DNA of 64,000 nucleotides from Sulfurovaceae bacterium (GTDB lineage: Bacteria > Campylobacterota > Campylobacteria > Campylobacterales > Sulfurovaceae): contig JAQTLE010000002.1 in assembly GCA_028715055.1 (NCBI GenBank), forward strand, positions 124,001 to 188,000. Reading direction: 5' to 3'. The translations under genes were made by a program, and so were the position numbers. The notes under the pieces were generated by a model, which made no database searches, was not told where the DNA came from, and saw only the letters and a program-made list of their open reading frames with translations. Positions 35,049-44,914 of the stretch are shown here, in pieces; the first letter of the stretch is position 1, and every line of letters starts with the position of its first letter.

Positions 35049-36223
35049 CATTAAAACAAAGATTGGAAGCGCTGAGAGCACAGCGAACAGTAAAACAAGA
35101 CGAGATGAATGCTCTTCTAAATAAGGCATCTGAAGAAAAAAGAAGCCTAAATGATGAAGAGTCAACAAGATATGACGCTCTTGATTCGGAGTTCGACTCT
35201 ATTTCTGCAGATATGAAGCGTGTTGAAAAGCAAATCGAGAGGGAAAGAGATCTTGACCAACCACAAAGAAAGCCGCTTCATAATGAAGGCAGCCAAGAAC
35301 AACGCGATGAAGATGCGCAACTTTATCAAAGAGCATTCTGGAAAGCACAAAAAGGTGAAGCACTTACTCCTGATGAATCAAGATCACTAAACATAGGTAC
35401 TGCCGACAAGGGCGGCTATTTGGTTCCTGAAAGCTTTGCAACTACGATCATCGCGAAACAGACTGAAAAGTCATACATGAGGGGTATTGCAACGGTATCT
35501 GCTTCAACATCGACCGAGAACCTTCCCGTAGAAGGCGATGATGGCGAGAATGGTTGGATTGACGAAGAAGGCGATTATCCAGAATCTGATCCTACTATCG
35601 GCAAAGTACAGCTTGCAGCGTGGAAAACAGGACGTATCGTCAAGGTAACAGAAGAGTCTCTTAAAGACACTGCCCCTGCTATCGAAGCATATGTTTCTAT
35701 GAAGTTTGCAAAATCAACAACAAAAGCTGAAGAAGCGGCATTTGTATCCGGAAACGGTACTAAAAAACCTATAGGGTTTTTAGTGACTGCTCAAACTGGT
35801 GTGACAGCAGCATCTGCTACGGCTATCACTTCTGATGAGATTATCGATCTTAAATATAGTCTAGATGAAGATTATGATCAAAATGCTGTTTGGATGATGA
35901 ACAGAAAAACACTCAAAACAATCAGAAAAATGAAAGACGCGAACGGTGACTATCTATGGTCTAAAGGTTTTGGCGGGGAGCCAGACACACTTGATGGGAA
36001 GCCAATCGTTGTGAATAAGCATATGCCAGATATTGCCACAGGGACTGCCCCTATCGCATACGGAGATTTCAGCTACTACCACATCAAAGACAGATTGGCG
36101 ATGGACCTTATGAAGCTTGATCAGCTGTATGCAAAAACTGGGCATGTTGGATTCCGTATCACAAAACGCGTTGACGGTAAGCTTGTTCTTGCTGAAGCAG
36201 TTAAAAAACTGGTAATGGCATAA
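35045..36223 (+). CDS. Major capsid protein (HK97 fold)
   Basis: 392 residues. The first ~100 form a charged coiled coil (scaffolding delta domain), probably removed by the protease. The mature part starts near residues 118-130, with TADKGGYLVPESFATTI, followed by LPVEGDDGENGWIDEEGDYP and later KTGHVGFRITKRVDGKLV. The order matches phage_capsid family members. Confidence 0.92.
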   Translation: MTLKQRLEALRAQRTVKQDEMNALLNKASEEKRSLNDEESTRYDALDSEFDSISADMKRVEKQIERERDLDQPQRKPLHNEGSQEQRDEDAQLYQRAFWKAQKGEALTPDESRSLNIGTADKGGYLVPESFATTIIAKQTEKSYMRGIATVSASTSTENLPVEGDDGENGWIDEEGDYPESDPTIGKVQLAAWKTGRIVKVTEESLKDTAPAIEAYVSMKFAKSTTKAEEAAFVSGNGTKKPIGFLVTAQTGVTAASATAITSDEIIDLKYSLDEDYDQNAVWMMNRKTLKTIRKMKDANGDYLWSKGFGGEPDTLDGKPIVVNKHMPDIATGTAPIAYGDFSYYHIKDRLAMDLMKLDQLYAKTGHVGFRITKRVDGKLVLAEAVKKLVMA

Positions 36224-36235
36224 AAGTAGTCCGCC

Positions 36236-36760
36236 ATGAAAATAAAACTACTTGTAGGGCGCGTATCTCTAGAAGGGGCACATAAGCCCGGGGAGATAAT
36301 CAGCGTTGATGACAGAGAAGCGTTGGCTCTTATCAGTTCAATACCATCTCAAGCAGAAGCGGTTAATAAGGCAGAGTTTAAAAATCTAGTAGAGCGTGTC
36401 GAGAAAAATAAACAAGAAGAGTTCGACAAACAAGCGCAGATCATAGCAATTCAGAAAAAGGAAGAGCTGACAAATGAAGCAGATACTTTGCTGGAAAATA
36501 CACTGGCAATCGTTGCCACCTTGAGCAGCAATGATCCTGAGTTTAAAGATAGATTTTTGGAAAGCTTCCATGAAAAATGGCTAGTTGCATTCCCAGAAGA
36601 TGATGCGAATGCCAAAGCAGACGCAGAAGCCAAAGCAGCTAAAGAAAAAGCAGACGCAGAAGCCAAAGCAGCTAAAGAAAAAGCAGACGCAGAAGCCAAA
36701 GCTAAAGAAGCTGTTGTAGGAGGCAAGGATGAAAACAAAACTGATCCAGCCGCCAACTGA
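36236..36760 (+). CDS. Head-region protein with Ala/Lys/Glu repeats
   Basis: 174 residues. The start (IKLLVGRVSLEGAHKPGEII) looks like a small beta domain; the rest is a long charged coiled coil. The end is a perfect tandem repeat of 11 residues (ADAEAKAAKEK), encoded by a 33-bp DNA repeat at 36616-36702. Position between capsid and connector suggests a head accessory protein. Function unknown. Confidence 0.6.
   Translation: MKIKLLVGRVSLEGAHKPGEIISVDDREALALISSIPSQAEAVNKAEFKNLVERVEKNKQEEFDKQAQIIAIQKKEELTNEADTLLENTLAIVATLSSNDPEFKDRFLESFHEKWLVAFPEDDANAKADAEAKAAKEKADAEAKAAKEKADAEAKAKEAVVGGKDENKTDPAAN
36616..36702 (+). repeat. 33-bp tandem repeat (2.6 copies) within the head-region gene
   Basis: The unit begins gcagacgcagaagccaaagc and repeats at 36616, 36649 and 36682 (last copy partial). 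It encodes the Ala/Lys-rich helix and is prone to copy-number change. Confidence 0.85.
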
Positions 36761-37277
36761 TAGCGCAGTTTCTATTCTAGATGCGAAGTCGCATTATCGT
36801 ATCTTGGATGATGGGTCGGATGTAGATATACAGCTGACTATCGATGCGGCTACGGATAAAGCGGAGCAGATGACAAATCGTCAGCTTTGCAAGGCTACGT
36901 ATGAAGGGTATTTGGATAACTTTAAGACTTCTAAAATACCAAAGCCTCCTTTGGTAGAGGTCAAAAAAGTAGAGTATCTCAATACTGACGGAGAGCGAGT
37001 AGCCTATACTGATTATGAGGTGGACTCTTTGGTGGAGCCGGCGGAGATTTGCTTTAATTCAACTCCGACAGATTACAAGGGCGGTAAAAATAGCGTCATT
37101 GTGACTTTCGAGTGCGGGTATGGAAACGTACCTGCTGCTATCAAGCAGTGGGTACTCATCAATGGTCTGACGTATTATGAAAATCGCGAAAACATCGTGG
37201 TGGGCACTATCGTGGACACCGATAACAAAAAATATACTGACCATCTGCTGGATGACTACAGGATCATACCGGTATGA
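36729..37277 (+). CDS. Head-tail connector protein (gp6-like)
   Basis: 182 residues. KSHYRILDDGSDVDIQLTID followed by DKAEQMTNRQL is the classical start of the HK97 gp6-like connector family. It overlaps the preceding gene by 32 bp, more than is usual here. Confidence 0.85.
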   Translation: MKTKLIQPPTDSAVSILDAKSHYRILDDGSDVDIQLTIDAATDKAEQMTNRQLCKATYEGYLDNFKTSKIPKPPLVEVKKVEYLNTDGERVAYTDYEVDSLVEPAEICFNSTPTDYKGGKNSVIVTFECGYGNVPAAIKQWVLINGLTYYENRENIVVGTIVDTDNKKYTDHLLDDYRIIPV

Positions 37278-37597
37278 GAATAGGGCCACTTAATCGCTTG
37301 ATAACCATAGAGCAAAAAGCCCAGACGCGCGACGCTCTTGGCGGTGTTGCTGCTGGGTGGAGTGAATTTACCAAAGCGTGGGCAGCTATCAACCCGGTAA
37401 GCGGCAGCTCGAGATATGTATCAGCCGAGCGACACTCAGAGGCGACACATCAGATAACTATCAGATGGGTAAATGGTGTGACACCTAAAATGAGAGTGGT
37501 TTATGGAATTAGAGTTTTTGAGATCATCTCTGCTCTCAATATCGCGGAGCGAAACAAGCAGATGATAATAGTGGCAAAAGAGGTGCTAGATGGCTAA
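37274..37597 (+). CDS. Head closure / head-tail adaptor protein
   Basis: 107 residues. MRIGPLNRLITIEQKAQTRD...GGVAAGWSEFTKAWAAINP is the typical pattern of phage head-tail joining proteins (SPP1 gp16 type). It overlaps the gp6-like and gp10-like genes. Confidence 0.87.
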   Translation: MRIGPLNRLITIEQKAQTRDALGGVAAGWSEFTKAWAAINPVSGSSRYVSAERHSEATHQITIRWVNGVTPKMRVVYGIRVFEIISALNIAERNKQMIIVAKEVLDG

Positions 37598-38054
37598 TAT
37601 GACAGAGAGTTTCGCGAATGTGCAAAAGGCATTGAGCAAACTGCCTACGCATTTACAAGACAGGGTTGTAGTAGGCGCAACGCGAGCAGCGGCTCAAGTT
37701 GTTGCAGATGAAGCAAAACAAAATGTGCCTGTCGATACCGGGCTTTTGAAAAAAAGCATCGGAGTAGCACAAGCCAAGAAGTCTGATACCAAGCTTGGCC
37801 ACGTCAAATTTTATGCAGTAGCAAAATCAAAAATAAGAGGTACTTCCCAAATAGATGTTGGAGGTCAAAAAGGTAAACTTAAATACAAGATACATGCGTG
37901 GTATGCACACATGGTCGAGTTTGGCACGTCCAAAATGGCAGCAATCCCATTTATGAGGCCAGCCTTTGAAAATAGCGGCGAAAAATCTGTGAGCGCGTTC
38001 CAAGAGTATGCGCTTAAACGAGTAGATAAAGAGATAACGAAGCTGAAAAAATGA
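37590..38054 (+). CDS. HK97 gp10-like tail-completion protein
   Basis: 154 residues. AAQVVADEAKQNVPVDTGLLKKSIG and YAHMVEFGTSKMAAIPFMRPAFE are the signature segments of the gp10 family. It acts at the head-tail interface. Confidence 0.87.
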   Translation: MANMTESFANVQKALSKLPTHLQDRVVVGATRAAAQVVADEAKQNVPVDTGLLKKSIGVAQAKKSDTKLGHVKFYAVAKSKIRGTSQIDVGGQKGKLKYKIHAWYAHMVEFGTSKMAAIPFMRPAFENSGEKSVSAFQEYALKRVDKEITKLKK

Positions 38055-38401
38055 TAGAAACAGAACTCCTTGATCATCTAAAACGTCAATTGCCTGCTTT
38101 GGCTGAGAGGATATATCCCCAGATCATGCCGCAGGGGTGCGTGAAGCCTGCTTTGGTCTATACCGTAGTCAATAGCAGTGATAACCAAGGATTAGAGGGG
38201 TGCGTATCATCAGAAAATACGAGAGTGCAGATAGATGTATATGCGAGCAGCTATTTAGAGGCTAAGACAGTAAAAAACGAGGTGAAAGCCGCTCTTTACT
38301 CATTTGGCTCCATCCCATACGCTATGAATAGCAGGGATGGGGTATATGAAGAAGAGGTCGGGCTTTTTAGACAAATAATTGACTTTAATATAAGGAAGTA
38401 A
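38051..38401 (+). CDS. Tail terminator protein (DUF3168-like)
   Basis: 116 residues. IYPQIMPQGCVKPALVYTVV and RVQIDVYASSYLEAKTVKNEVKAALYSF match the fold order of the DUF3168 tail-terminator family, which caps the tail tube. Confidence 0.8.
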   Translation: MIETELLDHLKRQLPALAERIYPQIMPQGCVKPALVYTVVNSSDNQGLEGCVSSENTRVQIDVYASSYLEAKTVKNEVKAALYSFGSIPYAMNSRDGVYEEEVGLFRQIIDFNIRK

Positions 38402-38402
38402 C

Positions 38403-38867
38403 ATGGCAGCAACAGGCGAAACCAACTACAAAGGAACGGCCGTAGAAGTAGCAAAAAACGGCACGACCACATGGGATAAATTTGTATGTAACGAAAATGC
38501 GATCGAGATAGACTTCGGCACTGATGCGACATCTTCTAGAGTATGTCTTGAGACGGGGGAAGAAATAGTCGGAGCTGGCTCAACTTCATACGGAGAGCAA
38601 GAATTGGACTATGTATGGACGCAAGAGCTGACAAATGCAGCTGATACCACCATCCGTAATGCGAAGATAGCTACAGCAATCGCTGATAAAAAAGTGAATC
38701 TAAGGATCACAATGAATAACAAGACGGGGGTTGAGACAAAAGGAACGTTATACCTCGTCCCATTTATCGTGACGGGGTATAAGCACTTGGGCGTCAAAGA
38801 CGGCGTATGGACCACTAAAGCAAAAATCAAACAAATAGGCGTCCCGGTAGAAACACCGGCTGCATAA
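38403..38867 (+). CDS. Major tail tube protein
   Basis: 154 residues, beta-rich, Ala-Thr-rich start (MAATGETNYKGTAVEV). Size and position between tail terminator and tail chaperones match the tail tube subunit. RBS aggaag. A 64-nt gap with a-rich sequence and RBS aaggaga precedes the next gene. Confidence 0.75.
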   Translation: MAATGETNYKGTAVEVAKNGTTTWDKFVCNENAIEIDFGTDATSSRVCLETGEEIVGAGSTSYGEQELDYVWTQELTNAADTTIRNAKIATAIADKKVNLRITMNNKTGVETKGTLYLVPFIVTGYKHLGVKDGVWTTKAKIKQIGVPVETPAA

Positions 38868-38931
38868 TTTAGCTGGGTTTTGTCTCCTTCCCCGGCACTA
38901 AAAAAAAGGACCAAATAAAAAAGGAGAGAAC

Positions 38932-39318
38932 ATGGCACAAAAAGTAACGATAACAAAAGAAGAGCTATTCGCGCTATATCCAGCTGAGACAAAAGAAATG
39001 CAAGTCAAAGCTTGGCAAAACATGAGCGTTAAAATAAAAAAATTGACAATAAAGCAAGATGATGAAGTCCAAGCAATGCTTATGAATAATGCATCTGCCA
39101 ATGACCTCAAGGACGGTAAACTAGAGGTAAGTGTGAGCCTGCTTCAAAAGTCTCAATGGTTGGCTGTGTCATATGCTCTAGTAGAGCCAAGGCTCACAGT
39201 AGATGAGATTAGCAGTCTGCCTACTGATGCATTTGCTGGGGTAAGTGAGATCTATGATGCATTGCAAGAATGGGGTAAACCAAAAAAGTCGAGGGGCGAG
39301 AGTTCCTCTTCAAACTAG
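38932..39318 (+). CDS. Tail assembly chaperone (G-like), frame 0 product
   Basis: 128 residues, acidic/helical. The ORF ends shortly after a classical slippery heptamer (39282-39288). Ribosomes that do not slip end with a Ser-rich tail (SRGESSSSN). It corresponds to lambda gpG by position and by the frameshift. Confidence 0.75.
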   Translation: MAQKVTITKEELFALYPAETKEMQVKAWQNMSVKIKKLTIKQDDEVQAMLMNNASANDLKDGKLEVSVSLLQKSQWLAVSYALVEPRLTVDEISSLPTDAFAGVSEIYDALQEWGKPKKSRGESSSSN

Positions 39319-39581
39319 CTATTTGCCTCGGCAAGACCGTGGGAGAAATAGAAAACACGATGAGTTCCGGAGAATATCTGGAGTGGCACGAATACTACAA
39401 GATAGAGCCGTTCATGGCGGATAGAAATGAGTTGCAGATGGCGATGTTGTCATCTGCCATGGCGATGGGCAAAACGAAAGTAGGAGATTTTATCATCTCC
39501 AATAAGGCTCTCAAAACAAATAAAAACAGAGATATATCCACAGCATCCGCTGCAGATATAAATAAACTAGCAGGGGTATAG
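39279..39581 (+). CDS. Tail assembly chaperone, -1 frame extension (T-like)
   Basis: The ORF track begins at a GTG (39339), but the frame is open back to 39279 and joins the upstream ORF at the slippery site. The part after the shift reads VEGREFLFKLAICLGKTVGE, then SGEYLEWHEYYKIEPFMADR. The latter is typical of the C-terminal tail-chaperone domain. The product is probably made only as a fusion with the upstream chaperone. Confidence 0.7.
   Translation, partial: TKKVEGREFLFKLAICLGKTVGEIENTMSSGEYLEWHEYYKIEPFMADRNELQMAMLSSAMAMGKTKVGDFIISNKALKTNKNRDISTASAADINKLAGV
39282..39288 (+). promoter_or_regulatory. Programmed -1 ribosomal frameshift site A-AAA-AAG
   Basis: In the frame of 38932-39318 the codons are AAA AAG preceded by A, the most efficient bacterial -1 heptamer. 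The -1 frame is open from 39279 to 39581. Slippage would give a ~216-residue fusion (G-T type). Confidence 0.75.
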
Positions 39582-39584
39582 CAA

Positions 39585-42500
39585 ATGGCAAGTGTCGGCA
39601 CGGTCGTTATCGAAGTAGATGCTAATATAGCGAAGTTGGTAGAGGGGATGAAAAAATCCCAAAGCCAGCTGTCGAATCTACAAAGAACAGCTATGCAAGC
39701 CAAAGATACTATTGCTAATTTCGCCAAAGCTGCTGCAGGGCTATGGGTAGTTAAGCAAGGCATAGACTTGGCAACGGCTGCAGTTGCAAGTTTTGTGGAT
39801 ACTGCTGCACAATTTGAGCAGTTTGAAACCACGCTAACCTCCATCACCGGCTCAAGCGAGCAAGCAAAACAATCAATGAAGTGGATACAGGATTTCGCTG
39901 CACAAACTCCTTTTAACATCGATAAGGTGACAGAGGCGTTTGTGAAGATGAAAGCATATGGATTAGATCCGCAAGATGGTACACTCAAAGCTCTTGGGAA
40001 TACCGCTGCCGCCATGGGTAAAGATATAGTGGACGCGGTAGAAGCGATGGCGGACGCCGTAACTGGAGAGAATGAGAGGCTAAAAGAATTTGGGATCAAA
40101 GCATCACAAGCAGGACAAAAGGTAGCATATAGCTGGGCGGACAGTTCCGGCAAAATGAGAAATATCTCAATCGCAAATAATAAAGACATCATCCAATCCA
40201 CCCTCACCGCTATATTTAACGAGAAATATGCAGGGGCCATGGAAGCACAGTCCAAAACATGGAAAGGGATGGTATCAAACCTAGAAGATACTTGGACGAT
40301 ATTTAAAAAAGATGTCATGAACGAGGGGCTATTTACATATCTAAAAGGCATATTAGCCACTTTTGGTGATTATCTCAAAAATGGGTTTGATGGTGCCAAA
40401 AATGGCGCAGCATCAATGTCAGATAGCATAATAAGCGGTATTAAGTCTATTATATTGGCAGTAGGAAATATGTATGATGCTTGGAATGGCATTAAACTAG
40501 CCTTTGCCTCTGTCGCCCTGGCTTTTGGGGCGCTTCAAGCTCCGTTCGTGGCCGTAATAAACGTAATGGTCAAGGCTTGGGATTTTCTCGGCACTAGCAT
40601 GCAAAATATATTCAAAGATGCAATCAATCATATTCTAAATAATATGAACCCACTAATAGCCGTTACAAATCTTATAATCAAAGGGCTTAATGCAGCGGGT
40701 CTAAGTTCTGCAAAACCTATAAGTATAGATACAAGCAAATATATTGATTTTGGAGCGTCTGCCGCTAAAACATATGCAACTGAATATAAAGCAACGATGG
40801 TTGATCTCTCTCAATTTGTTAAATCAACATATGCGGATGTAGAAAAGGCTATCGGCAAAAATACTGCTTTAAAAGTAATAAGTGATATAGATAAAAAAAT
40901 AAAAGAAATGTCGAAACCACAAAACAGCTTTGAGGCGCAAAAAGAAGCAGCCAAAGCGGCGCTAGACGCTCTAGGAGCGGGGTATGGGGCTCTAGGAAAT
41001 GCAGCGCAAGGTGCAGGCAAAAAAGGATCTGCCGCCGCAAAAGAGCATGAAAAAGCACTTAAAGATGCCGCCAAAGCTGCAGAGGAATTGGCAGCCAAAC
41101 AAAAAGAAGCATATTATGATTATCTAGAAGTGACCGGCAAAAAAGCAGAGGTGGCAATGGCAAAAGCTATGGACCAATATGACAAATACTCATCACTCCT
41201 ACCTAATGATAAAATTAGAAAAGAGTATTTTGATGGGCTGGTCAAAAACGCGAAAGAAGCAGCGGACAAAATAAAGCTAGATTTCACCGATCAATTCAAA
41301 GGGCTTTTTGAAAATTTATTTAAAGGCGATATGAGTGGTGCGATAAAAGGCTTTTTTGATGGCGTATCTATGGACCTAATGAAAGGCATGATAGATAATT
41401 TATCAAAATCATTTCAAAGCAGTATAAGTAGCATATTTGGCGGACTGGGGGATATGGGGAGCGGGTTAGTAGGATTAGCTCTTGGGTTGGCATCCAAACT
41501 ATTCAGCTCTCATGTCACACAAGCGCAAATTGACGCTGCAAAAGGCAAGTCTGACTTTAGCGATGCTAGTATCAAAAATCTAGGCTCGATGTTCGCGAAT
41601 GTACAGTATCCGATGCTTGAAGTCACCAATAAAATGTATAAAAACATCCGCAATATGGATAACAACTTCCAAAGCGTGGCGCGTGCCATCACCGGCAATG
41701 CAAGTGCAAGCGGTATCGACTTAACGGGGGCGAACTTCGTGAATACTGCAACGAGTGGCTTTCTGGGCTTTTCATCAAAAACCGTCTCGCTTATCGGCAC
41801 CGGCTTAAAATTTGAATTGCAAAACTTGACTGATATGATGGATATGGCTTCATTATCTGTCAAAGGCTATACCTCTAAGCTAGTCGAGAGTTCGTCATTT
41901 TGGGGATTATTTAGCAGCTCCAAGATCCAAACCTCTTTGACAAACTTGCCAGACTCTGTGAAAAAGGACATCTCTAGCGTATTCGCAAGCGGATACCAAA
42001 ACATCATGACAGCAGGCGTGGCTCTAGGATTTAATGAGACGAATATCGCAGATGCCTTAGCAAAAGCCCAATTGAATATAGGCAAGATAGACTTCACAGG
42101 GTTAAGCTCTGCGGAAGTCAGTGAAAGATTTAGCCAAGCGGTGAGTGGGGCGTTTAGTGGAGTGATCAACGGTATATCGATGTTTACGGGATTAGTGGAT
42201 AGATACGCCACGTCAAGCGAAGCTTCCTTGGAAACTTTAGTGCGTATAGCGACCGAATACGATCAAGCCACTCATTCATTTAATCTGATAGGCAAAAACT
42301 TCATAGACGGCATAAATGGCTTCAATAAGCAAATGCAAGTCTTAGATATCGTGAAAAGCACCGGCGGATTGACAAACTTTAGCGACGCTATGGGGTCGTT
42401 CATGTCGAACTTCTACACAGATGCCGAGCAGCTGAAATTCATGCAAAGCTCTATCGGCACTGCGTTCCAAACTCTAGGTCTTAGCACAGTACCGACCACC

Positions 42501-42980
42501 AATTCCGAGTTTAGAAAACTGCTTGAAACGATGGACACTAGCACAGAGAGCGGAGCGTATCTATATGGGCAAGTGCTGATGCTATCTGATAGCTTCTCCA
42601 AAATGACATCGGCGTCAGATAACCTCAAGACTGCATTGTCCGGAAGCCTGCAATCTGTTATCGATACTATTACTGGAGATTTGAGCGCATTTACCTTATC
42701 GCAAAAAGCTGATTTTACCTCACAATACTACGACCTGGCACGTCAAAGCAATGGTGCTTTGAGCTCACTAGACGCAGCCAAAGCGCAAGCAGAGATGAAG
42801 CTCAAAACTGTCGCGACTAGAGAGGATTATTATCAGTTCATAGATACGTACAAAAAAGAGATAGAGAAACAAGCCAAAGACGCGTCAAATACGGATCTAT
42901 TGAATGCTATCAACAAGCTGATAACCACAGTAGAAACATCAAGCAACAAACAAATCCAAACCATGATAGGGATAGCGTAA
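39585..42980 (+). CDS. Tail tape measure protein
   Basis: 1131 residues; sets tail length. The N-terminus VEGMKKSQSQLSNLQRTAMQ is followed by a conserved FETTLTSITGSSEQAKQSMKWIQDFA block of the tape-measure family. Hydrophobic segments lie in the middle (about residues 295-330), with long Ala-rich coiled coils at 450-520 and a beta-rich tail. By common scaling (~1.5 Å per residue) the tail would be ~170 nm. It overlaps the next gene by 1 nt (TAATG). Confidence 0.93.
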   Translation: MASVGTVVIEVDANIAKLVEGMKKSQSQLSNLQRTAMQAKDTIANFAKAAAGLWVVKQGIDLATAAVASFVDTAAQFEQFETTLTSITGSSEQAKQSMKWIQDFAAQTPFNIDKVTEAFVKMKAYGLDPQDGTLKALGNTAAAMGKDIVDAVEAMADAVTGENERLKEFGIKASQAGQKVAYSWADSSGKMRNISIANNKDIIQSTLTAIFNEKYAGAMEAQSKTWKGMVSNLEDTWTIFKKDVMNEGLFTYLKGILATFGDYLKNGFDGAKNGAASMSDSIISGIKSIILAVGNMYDAWNGIKLAFASVALAFGALQAPFVAVINVMVKAWDFLGTSMQNIFKDAINHILNNMNPLIAVTNLIIKGLNAAGLSSAKPISIDTSKYIDFGASAAKTYATEYKATMVDLSQFVKSTYADVEKAIGKNTALKVISDIDKKIKEMSKPQNSFEAQKEAAKAALDALGAGYGALGNAAQGAGKKGSAAAKEHEKALKDAAKAAEELAAKQKEAYYDYLEVTGKKAEVAMAKAMDQYDKYSSLLPNDKIRKEYFDGLVKNAKEAADKIKLDFTDQFKGLFENLFKGDMSGAIKGFFDGVSMDLMKGMIDNLSKSFQSSISSIFGGLGDMGSGLVGLALGLASKLFSSHVTQAQIDAAKGKSDFSDASIKNLGSMFANVQYPMLEVTNKMYKNIRNMDNNFQSVARAITGNASASGIDLTGANFVNTATSGFLGFSSKTVSLIGTGLKFELQNLTDMMDMASLSVKGYTSKLVESSSFWGLFSSSKIQTSLTNLPDSVKKDISSVFASGYQNIMTAGVALGFNETNIADALAKAQLNIGKIDFTGLSSAEVSERFSQAVSGAFSGVINGISMFTGLVDRYATSSEASLETLVRIATEYDQATHSFNLIGKNFIDGINGFNKQMQVLDIVKSTGGLTNFSDAMGSFMSNFYTDAEQLKFMQSSIGTAFQTLGLSTVPTTNSEFRKLLETMDTSTESGAYLYGQVLMLSDSFSKMTSASDNLKTALSGSLQSVIDTITGDLSAFTLSQKADFTSQYYDLARQSNGALSSLDAAKAQAEMKLKTVATREDYYQFIDTYKKEIEKQAKDASNTDLLNAINKLITTVETSSNKQIQTMIGIA

Positions 42981-44914
42981 TGGCAACGATATTAGAAGAG
43001 ATAGACTGCGAATTCGTATCATCAAATGTCACGGACAGTACGCCGCTTTGGGATAATACCAAAAACACGGCTATATTAGCCAAAGCCAAGCTGCAATATG
43101 ATAAATATATATTTTTGAATAACACTCCTAATCCTATAATTTTTAGCGATTATGACCCAAACTATACTTATGCACTCGGGGATATATCGTATAAAGACGG
43201 TCATGTATCGATATACTCCAACGGCGATGGGGGCATCTCGCCTAAAATGCCAAGCGAATATGCTGCGCACGATGCCTCTTTTGACAGTTCAGTGTGGGCG
43301 AACAGATATGTATTGCTTGGGACTAACACCGCAACATATCCTGAAATTGCTTTGACAGCTACAAGTACGGATTCAAATATCGCGATTTCCACGGTAAGCA
43401 ACAACGGGGTTTATACATATACTTGCGACATAGACTCTACATCAACCGGACAAATTATAAACACTGATACTGGGTTAAAAAATCCAACCGATTTTAACAG
43501 TGTCGGGGATGGTTTTACTTGGAGTGATTTTAATTCCATTAGAGCAAAAGACGGAATTCTTGCGACTAGAAACATGCTCCAAGGTGATACAAAAAAAAGC
43601 GCAACTCTTTTGAGTTTGGGATATGATTTTTCGTCAATTCCAAATAATGCCACGATAAAAGGTATCGAGATACAAATTACTAGGAAAAGTAGTGGCTCGC
43701 GTTTTCAAGACGTCCTCGTATCTCTCTTTAATGGGATAACGCAGAAAGGTATAAATGTAGCTTCTACTAACTTTTGGTCATCTACTTTAACAACTGCAAC
43801 TTATGGGGGCGCGACTAATTTGCTGGGATGGGCAAACATAACCGTCTCGGACCTAAAATCATCTGATTTTGGGGTGGGGCTTAGCGCATTAAATAATTCT
43901 ATTTACGACTCTACCGCTTATTTAGACTCTATCCAAGTAAAAGTTTATTACGAATATGTAGAAGCTCAAGCGTGGGCTTACAGCTCTAGCCCGACGGCGA
44001 CCAATCTGGTTACCTCTGAAAATGTATTGACCGAAACCAAACCGACAATGCACTTAGATAAAAGTAATTATGCCTATGAGTTCAAATCACTGATAGTTAG
44101 CGGAACAAGCATTTATGCCAGAACAGACAAAGATGTGGGTTATGAAACCAAAACACTCGAGGTGATATGGGAAGCAGTGCAAAGCCCCGCGCAACTAGGG
44201 ATGATATATATCGGACACTCCAATCGCTTCGCGCCGTTCGATGATACGAACAATACGCCTGCTGTCTTCGCAAGTCCGATGACATATGTAGTCAAAGGGC
44301 TTGAAGATTTTAATGCCTTTACCCTGTCTAAAGTATTAGCTTCTAGCGTGACTTATACATTCAAAGACCCGAGCGGAAATGTAGTCAAAACCGCCACTGC
44401 CGCTATTGACTGCAAAAGAGACCCGGGAGGCATACTGTCTCTATACCCTACCACGGTGGTTTTGTATGCAGATACACAAATGGCTCCCAACTCCACGATC
44501 GAGATAACTCTCACTCATGATGATGATATCAAACTTGGAAGCTTCACGGTCAATAATGGTGTAAGAAAAATATTTTTTACTGATCTTGTTTTTTCGAAAG
44601 GCTCGATAAGCTACAACAATATCCAAGCGGACGAGTTCGGGTTCATAGATAAAGGTAATAAGCCGGTCGTTACTTCTTTCAATATCAAGACGCATATGAT
44701 CCTAGACAATTTCAGATACAGCGCTCCGTTCCTGGAAAGCATCGTAGATAAATGGGTCACAGTGGATGGCGCGGATTCATGGGATGGGAAGACTACTTTC
44801 GCCCCATTGGTTAGACGGGCCGTACTTGGAGACCATAGCATCTCAAGTGTAGTAGAAAACGGAGAACTTGGCGACATGGTAGAAGCTACCATCATGGTGA
44901 AGGAGATCATATGA
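42980..44914 (+). CDS. Tail tip / baseplate-type structural protein
   Basis: 644 residues, beta-rich and Thr/Ser/Asn-rich, no transmembrane segments. A middle part (GYDFSSIPNNATIKGIEIQI) looks like a carbohydrate-binding or lectin-like jelly roll. The C-terminal third contains GVRKIFFTDLVFSKGSISYN. Position after the tape measure suggests distal tail or tail-tip function. Family not recognised. Confidence 0.65.
   Translation: MATILEEIDCEFVSSNVTDSTPLWDNTKNTAILAKAKLQYDKYIFLNNTPNPIIFSDYDPNYTYALGDISYKDGHVSIYSNGDGGISPKMPSEYAAHDASFDSSVWANRYVLLGTNTATYPEIALTATSTDSNIAISTVSNNGVYTYTCDIDSTSTGQIINTDTGLKNPTDFNSVGDGFTWSDFNSIRAKDGILATRNMLQGDTKKSATLLSLGYDFSSIPNNATIKGIEIQITRKSSGSRFQDVLVSLFNGITQKGINVASTNFWSSTLTTATYGGATNLLGWANITVSDLKSSDFGVGLSALNNSIYDSTAYLDSIQVKVYYEYVEAQAWAYSSSPTATNLVTSENVLTETKPTMHLDKSNYAYEFKSLIVSGTSIYARTDKDVGYETKTLEVIWEAVQSPAQLGMIYIGHSNRFAPFDDTNNTPAVFASPMTYVVKGLEDFNAFTLSKVLASSVTYTFKDPSGNVVKTATAAIDCKRDPGGILSLYPTTVVLYADTQMAPNSTIEITLTHDDDIKLGSFTVNNGVRKIFFTDLVFSKGSISYNNIQADEFGFIDKGNKPVVTSFNIKTHMILDNFRYSAPFLESIVDKWVTVDGADSWDGKTTFAPLVRRAVLGDHSISSVVENGELGDMVEATIMVKEII

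Noticed and set aside
39395-40360. 321-aa minus-strand ORF
   Set aside because: Antisense shadow of the tape measure gene; it reads as a Cys/Ser/Leu-rich mirror of an Ala-rich coding strand and has no domain.
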